From Limnephilus marmoratus (taxonomy: Eukaryota; Arthropoda; Insecta; Trichoptera; Limnephilidae): 64,000 nucleotides of DNA. Made by a program: the position numbers and the translations under genes. The DNA is taken from positions 6,619,452-6,683,451 of the forward strand of contig OU862933.1 of assembly GCA_917880885.1 (NCBI GenBank), given 5' to 3'. The notes under the pieces were generated by a model that was not told where the DNA came from, searched no databases, and saw only the letters and a program-made list of their open reading frames with translations. The first letter of the stretch is position 1. Each line of letters starts with the position of its first letter. This document shows positions 48,484-58,608 of this stretch, piece after piece.

Positions 48484-51400
48484 TTAAGGGTACAATATAT
48501 CACTATCCAATTTCAGAGACTTAATTTGTTTTTTGAATAATTCATATTTCAGCGTTTCTGTTATGTTTATTTTGTTTTTGGATAATAATATAGTGTACCA
48601 TCTTACACCTAAATACAAATAGTGGTGCTGAGCCGTGGTTGTTCTTAGCATAGGGATGGCTATTAAGCCATTAGTTTTGAATCTATTGCTTATGCTATCT
48701 GAGGGGTGAATTTTGTGAATAAAATATTCTTTATAAATTTGGCATAAGGCGTTTCTCTTATACAATTCTGTGATAGTTGCTACATTGAATTCCCGAAATA
48801 TCTCTGTAGTAGGGAAGTCGTATGGTTTCTTAAGGATGATTTTTATAATTATTCTTTGCATTATAATTATGGGCTGTAAGGAAGCCTTAAAGGCCCCTCC
48901 CCACCCAATAATGCCATACTGTAATAAGGACTGAATTAATGCATAATAGACAATTTTTATAGTTTTCCTGTTTAAAATATTACGTATGTTATAAAAAACA
49001 TAGATAAGTTTTCTTATTCTTTCCACAGTGAGATTGATATGATCTTTCCATTTAACATTTTTATCTATTAAGATTCCAAGATATTTTATATTAGATTTAT
49101 GATTTAGCTTAGCGCAGTCCGTATTACATGTACCGTCATTTGCACAATTTTTGGAATGAATTGTTATGTTAATTAAATTATTTGGCACATCTTCTTGTAG
49201 AGAGAATGGAATATAATAATAATAAGTTTTTTCTGTGTTGAGTGATAATAAATTGTTATCGAACCATTTTTTTATAACCTTCATGTCTTGATTGGCTGCA
49301 TTGGTAATATCGTTCCACGTCTTTTTTTTCGATAATTATTGCAGTGTCGTCAGCAAAAGATATAAGTTTACCATTAAGTGACAATTTAAACATTTGGTTT
49401 ACGTATATTATAAATAAAATTGGTCCAATAACAGTCCCCTGGGGGATTCCAAATTCTAAAGTTTCATCTACACTTAGTGAGTTATTTAATTTTACTTTTT
49501 GATTTCTTTGAGTTAGATAACTTTGCAGCCAATACCTAACCTTCCCAATAATACCGATATCATTTAATTTATTAATTAGTTTTGTGTGGGAGATACTATC
49601 AAAAGCCTTGCGCAAATCAATGAAAATGCCAAGGCATTTGTTTTTTTTTGTCTAATGCGTTGTAAATAGTTAAGGTAAGTTCAGCAATGGCATCATGAGT
49701 ACTTAGTTTCTCTCTAAATCCAAATTGGCTACGACTAAGTATTTTATTATTTTCAATGTAGTGCATGAGTTGCTTTTTTACGATCTTTTCAAATATTTTT
49801 GCAATGTTTGAGACAAGAGATATGGGTCGATAATTTGATATTTCTTCAGGGCTGCCTGATTTGAAAACGGGTGTTACGATAGATTTTTTATAAATTGAAG
49901 GGAATATTCCACTATTTAAGCTAATATTTATAATGTGTGCAATTGGAATGCTTAAAAAACTGTTGTATTTCTTCAATATTTCCACTGTAACTCCATCAAA
50001 TCCTGGTGCAGATCCACCTTTTAATTCATTTATAATATTTTTTATGTCATTTGTTGTTACTGGCTGGAAAGCAGATAGGTTATTTTGTTTATGACAATCC
50101 TTCTCAAAATTATCTATTTTATAATTTTCATCGATCCGTGTAGCTAAATTTTGTCCGACGTTAGCAAAATATTTATTAAAGGCATAAGCACACTTTGTCG
50201 GTTCCCTTATGGCGTCAACAGAGTGTTTTCCGATATAAATTTTTTTAATAAGAGTTTTTTTGTTTTTTCTACTATTTATTTCATTTATTGTTTTCCAAAC
50301 TTGTTTTACATTTTGTTTAGCCAGGTCAATTTCATTTTTGTAATAGTTTTCTTTAGTTATTTTTATTAAAGAGGTTAATTTGTTCCTATATTTTTTGTAA
50401 TATGTAAATATTTTTTTATCTAAGGGAAATTTCTTTATCAGGCGATATAATTCTTCTTTTTTTCTAATAGACACGACTAAGCCATGTGAAATCCATGGTT
50501 TTATTTTTTTGAATTTTGCTTTAATGTGTATAGTTTTAATATCAGTCGATGCTGTAATATAATTGTAGAGAATATTATTAAAAATATTTGCGCATGTTTC
50601 AGCACATGTAGATTCTAATACGGGTTTCCACGTTTCCGCGCTTATTTTTATATTTAATTTATTATGGTTGAGTGACTTTTTTGTAAAATTACTGCTTTCT
50701 GAAATTTTGTGTTTATTATTATTAAGTTGTTGTATAGAGATGCAAGTGTGATGATCAGTAATATTATTTTTTAATATTATCGTAAGTAATTTGTCAGTAT
50801 TTTTAGTATTGCACCAAATGTGATCAATACATGAAGGACGTTGACCCGAAATTTCTCTAGTATAATTTTTTATACATAATTTAAAATTCATTTCTGACAT
50901 AAGATTGATAAATTCAGTTTTTATTTTGTTATTATTTTCGTTAGAAACATCCAAGTTAAAATCGCCAATCAGTGTTATGTTCTGTTTATTTTTTTTTTGT
51001 TAAAATAATGCTTCTTAATTCATCCATGAATACATATTCATTTGATCCGTGCGTTCTATAAATTGCGATAATGTTAAAACATATTTTATTTACAGTTACA
51101 ATAATATCTAAGCAATTAACTCGCTGCATAGGTACTTCTTCCACTGTGATGTTTGAATAACAGGATTTAACAAATACAACAATACCACTATTTCGATTAA
51201 TAGGAAAGTGTGTCGTCATAAAGTAGCTATAATTAGGTATACAAAATTTATTGTAATAGTTGGTGAACGCTTCAGTTAACACTATAACGTCCGGTTTTTG
51301 ATTTAGTAAATTAATTGAAAGTAAGAATTCATTAAAATTTCGTTTCATTGATCTGATATTTAGATGTAATATTGAGAATGAATTCGGTAATTTATCTACA

Positions 51401-51522
51401 ATGTTATTACAATCATTTAAAGTGTGACAAATATGTTCCGCAATATTAAGAGAATCATCTAATTCTTTAGTGAAAAAATTATTCATATTTATGGGAATAA
51501 AAAATAAGTATGCAAAATGCAA
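48484..51522 (-). pseudogene. LINE-D ORF2 (endonuclease/RT), four frames split at homopolymers
   Basis: Endonuclease in 51522-50986 (LHLNIRSM, VIVLTEA, IAIYRTHG) and the start of 50954-49617 (SCIDHI, ITDHHT). RT in 50954-49617 (NYRPISLVSNIAKIFEKIV) and 49615-49256 (KAFDSIS, GIPQGTVIGP, SFADDTAI with the catalytic DD). C-terminal part in 49284-48484 (KYLGILIDKNVKW, YGIIGWGGA). Breaks lie at T10 (about 50989-50998), T9 (about 49641-49649) and T8 (about 49322-49329). All motifs are kept, so only these length changes separate it from an open ORF. Confidence 0.88.
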
Positions 51523-51527
51523 ACTTA

Positions 51528-52085
51528 CTAATAATCAATTCGCATTTGCGCATTTTTTAACATTTTCTTGCGGAATTCACATAAGTAACTGTTACCTGGA
51601 TGTTCATTTTGGTAACCCTTTCTGTTAGTGCAGTTGTGGCATTTGGCAGGCTCTTGTTTTTTGGGGTAGTCTTGTATTTTGTGCTCTCCTGCACAGTGGG
51701 GGCATCTGGGACTCTTCATGCTTTCAAGGCATCTCAGTGATGTATGTCCATATCCAAGACAATGATAACAATGCATGAGTGGGTCGCAATCTTCTACGTG
51801 TGCTTTTGTGTATCCAATGTTGATCCTTTCTTTCGATATTATTATTTTTCTTAGTTTTGGTGATGTTTGGATAATGAAATTTGATAGTTTATCAGATTTT
51901 TTGTTCTTGAGCTTTTTTTTAATAATAATGGGTTCATTATCAGTTTCTGAGGTCATGGCGTTTTTTATGTCTTCATTTTGATTTATCAAATCTGTTAGAA
52001 GTTCTTCTTCTTTGTAGCAAGCATCAACTCCTTTAATGATAATGCATGTTTTTTTTTTCTTTATTTCATTTGCTTGTATTCCAAT
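51528..52085 (-). pseudogene. LINE-D ORF1, C-terminal half with zinc knuckles
   Basis: Listed ATG at 51989, but the frame is open upstream to about 52085 and reads CIIIKGVDACYKEEELL, the Gag-like PRE_C2HC region of Jockey ORF1. Then CYHCLGYGHTSLRC, CPHCAGEHKIQDY and CHNCTNR...H...C knuckles. The N-terminal half is at 55955-56455. Confidence 0.82.
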
Positions 52086-52306
52086 ATCTGGGTTTTTATT
52101 TTTTTTTTTATTTTTTTTTTTTTTTTTATTTGTAATAATAAAGACAAGGTAAATACAATATGACAGGAAAAATAAAAATATTTTTACAGAAAAAGAAAAG
52201 TCCCAATAAACTACTTTTTAGTAGTTTGTCAATGGGTGCTTTTACTTTGAGGATTTAAATAAACTTATTTTACTTTATTTTGCAGTTACAATTTTTGTGC
52301 TACTGT

Positions 52307-55294
52307 CTAATACAAATTTTTTCTTTCGGCGAGCCAATTCTTCAACATAATATTTGTTTTACCATTTGTACATTTTTTTATTTCAGCAGGTAACATATTC
52401 AATAAATTTGGTATCATGTAGTCCAGCGTTCTTTGTCCATATTTGTTCAAGTGCTTAGGTACAATTAGTCCTTCATTTAGCGTAAAACGGGTATTGTAAA
52501 TGTGATCCAATTTATGTATGTATATAGGGCTATTCATATGCTGAGATATAATTTTATACCACAGAATTGCTCTTACTGAGAGAATTTTGAGATTCTGGTA
52601 AAAGTACGGAACATTATGTCTTTGTTCGTATAAACTTTTATGCGCTAATAATTTAACTAATGATTTTTGAACCGATTGAACATGATTTACATTTGTGTTA
52701 CAGGAAAGTCCCCAGGCTGTAATTCCATACCTTATAATAGATTCAGCTAATGATAAATAAATTATTCGAAGTGTGCATATTGGAACATAGAATTTTAATT
52801 TATATAATCTGCTAACAATAGATCTGAGTCGTTCACAGACTTTATTTATTTGTGAATCCCATTTGAAAAAACAGTCAATAATAACTCCTAAATAAACATA
52901 TTCTTTAACCAGTTCAATATTTTCACATGTGCACAATGAGATACCGACATGTAAGCAATCTGAAGTGTGTGTTTTAATTTCAGGTGTAATAATATTTGCC
53001 TTAGTATTGGTTGATCTAATGTGTATCAATTTAGTTTTTTTTGCATTTATAATTAAACCAGAGTCATGAGACCATTTCAAAAGTTCAATGTAATCTTCTT
53101 GTAAGAGTTTAATACATAATTGCAGATCACTGCATGAAATTACCAATGCAGTATCATCCGCGTACACAAAGTGTTTTACATGTTTAAAAATGTACTTAAT
53201 AAAAGATACATAAATGATATATAAAATTGGACCTAATATGGAACCTTGAGGAACGCCTGCTAAAATTCTTCTTTTTTTACTTAAGGTGTTCAATAGCTTT
53301 ATTTTCATGCATCGGTTGTTCAAGTAATTTTCAAAGAGTTTTAGAAGTCTTCCTCTTATTCCTATGATTTCTAGTATTTGCAATAATTTTCTATGATTAA
53401 TAGTGTCAAATGCCTTGGAATAATCTATGAATAAAACTAATACATGATTTTTACTATTCAATTCATTATTTATTAAACTGGCAAATTTTTGAAGTAGCAT
53501 TTCAGTGCCTTTTTTTTTTTGGAAGCCATATTGATTGGTATCAATAATCGAAAAATCTTCTAAATATTTGATTAATTTCAGCTGAATGTATTTTTCTAAA
53601 ATTTTTTCAAGTGATGGCAAAATACTAATCGGCCTATAATTACCCAGTAGAGTGTGATCACCTCCTTTATAAATAGGTCTGATAATACTGCATTTTAAGT
53701 CATCTGGAATTTTGGCTTCAAGTAAGATTCTATTTACAAAATGAGCTATAATTGGAGCTAATATTATTATGTGTTTTTTAATATCGCACATTCTGATATT
53801 ATCAATTCCAGGAGAAGAGTTTTTAAGTTGCCTCACAATGCTTTCTATATCAGCAGTTTTGGCCCTTGGTAGGTACATGCTTTGAGGCATCTCCTCTGGT
53901 TCAAAAACAGTTGTCTTGTAATCACATTTGTGTAACATATTGCAGACGCTGTCGGAGAAATAATTAACAAAATCATTGGTTACATTTTCTTTGGTCCGAT
54001 CTTTCATCAGATATTTGGAGGCAATTTGGTCACAATCATTTTTACATTTCTTTCCTAAAATTTGATTACACTCATCCCAAGTCTTTTTTGAGTCTTGAAA
54101 TAGATTTTTGAATTTATCATTATAGTATGAGGTTTTTAATTTTATTAACAATTTATTTAAAACATTTCTAAAACTTTTATATTCTTTTTCATAGTATTTG
54201 TTTGTTGGAGTATTTTTCCAACGTTTATATAAATAATCTCGTTTTTTAATTTTATATAGTGTATCATTAGATATCCAATCATTTATAGCATAAGGCCGGG
54301 TTTTACATTTTTTGCTTATTTTAATTGTGCTGTTTTTATACAAGTCATCAAAATAACTTTTAATTTTTAAATAAATAACAGAACAATCGGTTTCCTGTAG
54401 AAGCGATTTCCAATCATAATTACAAATATGTTTATCGATCATTTTTTGTGAAAGAATTTGAATGTTATAAGTATCTTTAGAGTCGAAATTATCTACCGTG
54501 TTATAGTGTATACTAATAGCTGTTGTGTGGTGGTCGGCAATGTTATAATCACACACGCATGCTGAGATTGTACTGCTTACTCCATTGGGTAACTTTCCGC
54601 TTAATCGGACAAAAAAGTGATCTATACATGAGCTGATAATTTTCTCTTGAACTATTACCTCCCTTGTAACACTATTTATACATTTTTTTAAATAGTTATT
54701 TGTGAGGATATTTTCATAATTTATAATGATAGCATCATTTTTATCTAATAAATTTAAATTTACATCGCCGAAAAATATTACACTTTCATTTGATTTAATA
54801 TTGTTTTCAAACACCATGGATATTTCTGACAAAAATGCTTGCTTATTTAGATTTGGGGGTCGGTATATTGCTAAGACATTTAAAGTGTTGTTATTTGGAA
54901 GTGTCAATATTCCAAAAACATTCTCAAAATATTTAGTGTCCAGAAATATTTGCGAAAAGGAAAGGTTATTTTTTACAAATAACAAAATGCCTCCACCAGT
55001 TTTATGGTTTCTGCAATAGTGATACGAATTGAATCCGGGGATATCATAAAGATTCACAAGTTCACTACGAATTGCAGTTTCGCAAAGCATGAGTACGTCA
55101 ATGTGATTTAAACAGTCTTTAAAATAAACATGGAATAGGTCCCAGTACTTACAAATTGATCTTAAGTTTAGTTCCACAAAATTAAGTTTATTATTTTCAC
55201 ATTTCATTGTATTTTGTTTTCTGAACCATTCACACAGGTCATTAACCTTACAAAAATTTATATCACTGTCATCATCAATATAACTAAAAGACAT
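52307..55294 (-). CDS. LINE-E ORF2: APE endonuclease and reverse transcriptase, intact
   Basis: 995 aa, no stops. Endonuclease at about 40-265: FVELNLRSI, LMLCETAI, LAIYRPPN, FFGDVNLN, SCIDHFF and ADHHTT. RT at about 500-760: NYRPISILPSLEKILEKYI, LFIDYSKAFDTIN, GVPQGSILGPILY and FVYADDTALVI. Then YVYLGVIIDCFFKW, YGITAWG and a C-terminal region ending AERKNLY. It differs from LINE-A/B/C/D (FIDYSKAFD instead of LDLAKAFD) and is a separate Jockey/CR1-group lineage. It sits inside LINE-D, so it is younger. Start ATG at 55294 lies 20 nt after the stop of the upstream frame. Confidence 0.92.
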   Translation of the reverse strand: MSFSYIDDDSDINFCKVNDLCEWFRKQNTMKCENNKLNFVELNLRSICKYWDLFHVYFKDCLNHIDVLMLCETAIRSELVNLYDIPGFNSYHYCRNHKTGGGILLFVKNNLSFSQIFLDTKYFENVFGILTLPNNNTLNVLAIYRPPNLNKQAFLSEISMVFENNIKSNESVIFFGDVNLNLLDKNDAIIINYENILTNNYLKKCINSVTREVIVQEKIISSCIDHFFVRLSGKLPNGVSSTISACVCDYNIADHHTTAISIHYNTVDNFDSKDTYNIQILSQKMIDKHICNYDWKSLLQETDCSVIYLKIKSYFDDLYKNSTIKISKKCKTRPYAINDWISNDTLYKIKKRDYLYKRWKNTPTNKYYEKEYKSFRNVLNKLLIKLKTSYYNDKFKNLFQDSKKTWDECNQILGKKCKNDCDQIASKYLMKDRTKENVTNDFVNYFSDSVCNMLHKCDYKTTVFEPEEMPQSMYLPRAKTADIESIVRQLKNSSPGIDNIRMCDIKKHIIILAPIIAHFVNRILLEAKIPDDLKCSIIRPIYKGGDHTLLGNYRPISILPSLEKILEKYIQLKLIKYLEDFSIIDTNQYGFQKKKGTEMLLQKFASLINNELNSKNHVLVLFIDYSKAFDTINHRKLLQILEIIGIRGRLLKLFENYLNNRCMKIKLLNTLSKKRRILAGVPQGSILGPILYIIYVSFIKYIFKHVKHFVYADDTALVISCSDLQLCIKLLQEDYIELLKWSHDSGLIINAKKTKLIHIRSTNTKANIITPEIKTHTSDCLHVGISLCTCENIELVKEYVYLGVIIDCFFKWDSQINKVCERLRSIVSRLYKLKFYVPICTLRIIYLSLAESIIRYGITAWGLSCNTNVNHVQSVQKSLVKLLAHKSLYEQRHNVPYFYQNLKILSVRAILWYKIISQHMNSPIYIHKLDHIYNTRFTLNEGLIVPKHLNKYGQRTLDYMIPNLLNMLPAEIKKCTNGKTNIMLKNWLAERKNLY

Positions 55295-55314
55295 AATGTT
55301 TGTGAATAAAGTAC

Positions 55315-55953
55315 CTACTTAATAATTAAAATATTCGTATACATTTTTTTCCCTGGCATTGGCATCTCATGTTGATACATGCATTTATTACAACTATTTG
55401 TTAAATTTGAATTTGATTTTAAATGAAATGATAAATAAGTTCGCAGCAATAATAATAATGAACAATCATGATTCACTTCCAATAATGTTTCATAAATAAT
55501 AATATCAAGGTTGACTTGAAATGATTTTGGTAACAATATTGAAGAATAACCTGGCAATATATTTCTAGTGATAATGTTATAAATAAGATACATAGTATGT
55601 AGTGTTATAATGTTGTTTTGAGTATATAATATTCCACAATCGTTAACACTTTGAGAGTAGGCTAAAATTTCAGTGCTTTGTTTTTGTTTTAAAATTTTAC
55701 AGTAAAATATAATTAAATAGTTTTTCAATATTTCTGATGAATCTTTAACACTTTGATGGTAGGTTAATAATATTTTTATGATTTTTTTTTGGTTTAAAGT
55801 TTTACAGAAAATTATAACTAAAATTGTAGAGAGTTTCAGAAAACAAGCGTTTTTTATACAAACATATAAATATTGATTTTGAGTTTTTAATATTTGAGCA
55901 ACCATGAGGGCTAACATTGTTAAGAAAATAAAAGTAGGTGCATACCTATTCAT
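55315..55953 (-). CDS. LINE-E upstream ORF, 212 aa, unrecognised
   Basis: The frame can also start at 55968, but those first five codons belong to LINE-D, so MNRYAPTF at 55953 is the likely start. The N-terminus (RYAPTFIFLTMLALMVAQIL) looks like a signal peptide or membrane anchor. Residues about 50-115 contain two related segments (VIIFCKTLNQKKIIKILLTY...QSVKD and IIFYCKILKQKQSTEILAY...QSVND) about 37 codons apart. Ile, Leu, Asn and Lys are frequent. No zinc knuckle, RRM, PHD finger or coiled coil is visible, unlike normal LINE ORF1. A 212-codon open frame is unlikely by chance in DNA this AT-rich. It could be an unusual ORF1, a captured sequence, or a 5' truncated ORF1; function unknown. 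Confidence 0.5.
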   Translation of the reverse strand: MNRYAPTFIFLTMLALMVAQILKTQNQYLYVCIKNACFLKLSTILVIIFCKTLNQKKIIKILLTYHQSVKDSSEILKNYLIIFYCKILKQKQSTEILAYSQSVNDCGILYTQNNIITLHTMYLIYNIITRNILPGYSSILLPKSFQVNLDIIIYETLLEVNHDCSLLLLLRTYLSFHLKSNSNLTNSCNKCMYQHEMPMPGKKMYTNILIIK

Positions 55954-55954
55954 A

Positions 55955-56455
55955 ATTATTTTTTTCATTTATTATTTTTTCGGTATCATTTTGTTTCTCA
56001 CATGTTAGTATTATTTTGTTTTGATGTGTTTTTTTTAGCCCAGAAATTCCTATTCCTAGTTTGGATACTTTTATTTTGTCTTTTAAAATTTTTTCGATTT
56101 CATCTGCAGGCTTGTCTTTTTTTGAGGAAATTAGTAGAGCAAAATTTGTTTTCGGTATTGGGTGCGATTTCTCCCTTACCACCATTGCATAGCTTTTTTC
56201 TTCATATTTTTTTTCTTCATTTGACGCTTTTTGTATTAATTTTTCTAATTTGTCTATGTAATCCTCTTGATTTAGGATAACTTTATTTTGTAGACTAATT
56301 ATTGTGTTTTGTAGTGATGTTATTTCAGATTTCCATGAGTCTTCGATATTGATTAATATTGTTTCAATTTCGGTTTTTGCTTCTTTGGCAGCTTTAGTAC
56401 TGCCAATTTTGTTAAGTTCCGTAAGTATTTTTTCAATGTTTTTTTTTAGTTCCAT
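55955..56455 (-). pseudogene. LINE-D ORF1, N-terminal half
   Basis: Starts MELKKNIEKILTELN at 56455, a coiled-coil-rich 100 residues, then EEKSYAMVVREK and TNFALLISSKK and KIILTCEKQNDTEKI. This is the usual Gag-like N-terminal order of Jockey ORF1. The TAG at 55946-55948 is supplied by LINE-E sequence, so the protein is cut at the insertion. Confidence 0.82.
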
Positions 56456-56560
56456 TTTAGAACATGGTCCCGAAGGTGTTAAATTTATGTTTGTAGGCAG
56501 TATACTTTTGCAGTGTCAGTCTCGTTAAACGACCGCTCATCGCGAGACATGCGACAATAC

Positions 56561-57000
56561 TGTAGATTGTAGATTATACTTGTAAAAAACTTGGTTTATT
56601 ATGAATTATTCCTTTTTGCGGTAATCTGAATTTCTCGGAGTCATGGGTACTATCATATTCCCAAATGGGATAATTATATACAGCTGAAAGAATATTGTGA
56701 TACAATTTTAATGTTCCCGGGGCGGCAAAGCTGAATGAGGCCCCCCCCCCTAGTAATAGTTGATGTAATTTTACAAGATTTTTATTCAGTTCACACAGGC
56801 CTCTGGTCTGGGGGGCCTCCAAACACCTCCGTGTTCCCTTGATCAAAACCTAAACAAGGTACCAGGGCACTGTAAAATTTATTTACTTTTATTTATTATT
56901 TCCTTTTTTAAAAAATGCATTTCTTAACAAAATGTTTTAATGAAATTCGAAAAATTCACTAAGATACACCATTTTATATTAAACCGTTTTAAACAGTATG
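56561..57000. other. Unassigned stretch
   Basis: TGTTCCCGGGGCGGCAAAG at 56711-56729 recalls the Repeat-B 3' end but the match is too short. C run at 56741-56750. Confidence 0.35.
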
Positions 57001-57004
57001 TGTC

Positions 57005-57450
57005 TTGAATTATCCTTCAGCAAAACTTTGAAACGTTTTTCTCAAAACTACGTTTTTCTACCTGATTGACAACATATTAGAAAAACTATACATCCGATTT
57101 GCATGTACGAAGTCTTAAAATCAAGTCACTATGGCACCACATGGGGATTTTTTGTAGAAAGGGCCCCTTTCAATTTTTTTTATGAAAGCTGTAAATTTTC
57201 CATAAAAACTACAAAATAAAATACGCTGTTTCGACATTTTTTTTTTAGAATTCAGAATTCCCCTACGAGGTGCCATAGACACTGGATTTTCGAAGAGTTG
57301 GTACATGCAAATGTAAATAAAAGTGCAATAAAAATACGTACAGGCGGATGTATAGTTTTTTTTAATATGTTGTCAACCAGATTGAAAAACGAGTTAAAAA
57401 AGTTTCGAGAAAAACGCATTCAAAGTTTTGCTGAAAAAGGCCGCCCCTTC
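57005..57450. mobile_element. Foldback-like inverted repeat element
   Basis: Left arm (about 57016-57140): TTCAGCAAAACTTTGAA, TTTTTCTCAAAACT, TGACAACATATTA, AAACTATACATCCG, TATGGCACC. Right arm (about 57270-57440), read in reverse, has the same order with insertions. The spacer is about 120 bp. Right arm is followed by a C run of 17 or so (57457-57473). Confidence 0.7.
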
Positions 57451-57612
57451 CGCCCCCCCCCCCCCCCCCCCCCGTTAATCAGCCACTGATTCTTTTTAAT
57501 TACTTTTCTATTTCATTACTATCTTTATTATCTGTAATGATAAGATAACCTTTAGCAAAGGGCCTTAGATAGTAAGAAAAAATACGAAGTGCAATACATA
57601 AGTGAAACTGGG

Positions 57613-57808
57613 GTTCCATGCCAACTCAGAATAAAACCAACTCAGAAACACCTTAGAAAGGTCATTAAAAGCTATGAAAAAATAATTTAAAAATAGCCGG
57701 TAACCCTAACCTAACTTAACCTATTTAACCATTTTTTAATATTTTTTTCATCAATCTTAATGACCTTTCTGAGATGCTTCTGAGTTTGTTTCTTTCTGAG
57801 TTGTCTGG
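57613..57808. mobile_element. MITE with about 62-bp inverted repeats
   Basis: CAACTCAGAATAAAACCAACTCAGAAACACCTTAGAAAGGTCATTAA at the left; read inward from the right, CAACTCAGAAAGAAACAAACTCAGAAGCATCTCAGAAAGGTCATTAA. The centre contains CCTAACCTAACTTAACC. Confidence 0.78.
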
Positions 57809-57826
57809 TCACCGTGAAACTGGAAC

Positions 57827-58301
57827 TGTTCAGGATCTCAACTTCCGCTCTCCTGACAAAGCAATCCGGCGTGGTAACACCAGATTCCAAGGGAAGTGTG
57901 GCTGGAGTAACTCTTCAATAATAACTCCAGCTCTTGAATAATTGGTCTTTATTGAAACAATAAAAGACCCGTAGGGTAGCTCATGTACGGTGAGCCCAAT
58001 GATGCTATCTCTCTCCGCGGTTTTATAACCCACATGAAGTGAAAACCTGGCAGCAGACGTTTTGCCCAAAAACGACCCGCCCAAGACGGATGGTAACAAG
58101 AGAAGAAGGAATTAAAAAATCCGTGGCAATACGAAATCGCCCTGGCAATTGCCAACACAAAAAATGTTGCCACAACCATTAGGGTGACAATCACAAATAT
58201 TAATATTTCAGTACCTGAAATCTTAACATATTCCCGCCCAAAACGAGTATTAAGGAATAGTCGTTTTTTCATAAAATAATATATTAGAAGAGATTGCAAC
58301 A
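57827..58301 (-). repeat. BEL/Pao 3' LTR
   Basis: Minus strand runs from TGTTGC (58301, boundary inferred from TG...CA) to CCTGAACA (57827). TATAAAA at 58021-58027 and AATAAA at 57948-57953, both read on the minus strand. About 475 bp. Confidence 0.8.
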
Positions 58302-58608
58302 TTGGTACTCAGAATTTACCCAACGAGTTCACATACAAAAATAAACAATATTCAATGTATGGATATCAAAATAATAACAAAAAACTTATAACTAAGTATA
58401 TAACCCTATGTCAGACTTGACATTAAAAAATGAAAGTTTAATAACGTAGAACCTTCTGGTGCGCTGCACCCACTTATGTGAAAATGGTTTAACACTTGGC
58501 ACTGATGAGCCTGACGGCACTTTGATTTACACATCACATCACTTTTAGCGTTGTAATTGGTTCTTAATCCAGGTTGGAGGAAACATCCTCCATGGGAAGT
58601 AGACAGAG

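Larger units (their letters stand above)
52086..55955 (-). mobile_element. LINE-E, inserted into LINE-D ORF1
   Basis: ORF1-like frame at 55953-55315, ORF2 at 55294-52307, a 3' UTR of about 170 bp with the GACAAACTACT/AGTAGTTT hairpin, and an A-rich tail (T/A tract 52086-52131 in plus view). Target is A-rich on both sides (AATAATAAATGAAAAAAATAATT before, AATAAAAAAAAAAATAAAAA after), so the exact duplication cannot be fixed. Confidence 0.82.
48430..56560 (-). mobile_element. LINE-D, full-length Jockey-type LINE interrupted by LINE-E
   Basis: 5' region at about 56560-56456 (minus strand ...GATGAGCGGTCGTTTAACGAG), ORF1 first part at 56455-55955, LINE-E at about 55955-52086, ORF1 second part at 52085-51528, ORF2 at 51522-48484. 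The two ORF1 parts fit end to end: ...ENNYE before the insert, then CIIIKGVDACYKEEELL and the zinc knuckles. Confidence 0.82.

Noticed and set aside
57690..57735. Telomere-like CCTAACCTAAC
   Set aside because: Only two or three units, in the centre of a MITE; insect telomeric repeats would be long TTAGG arrays.
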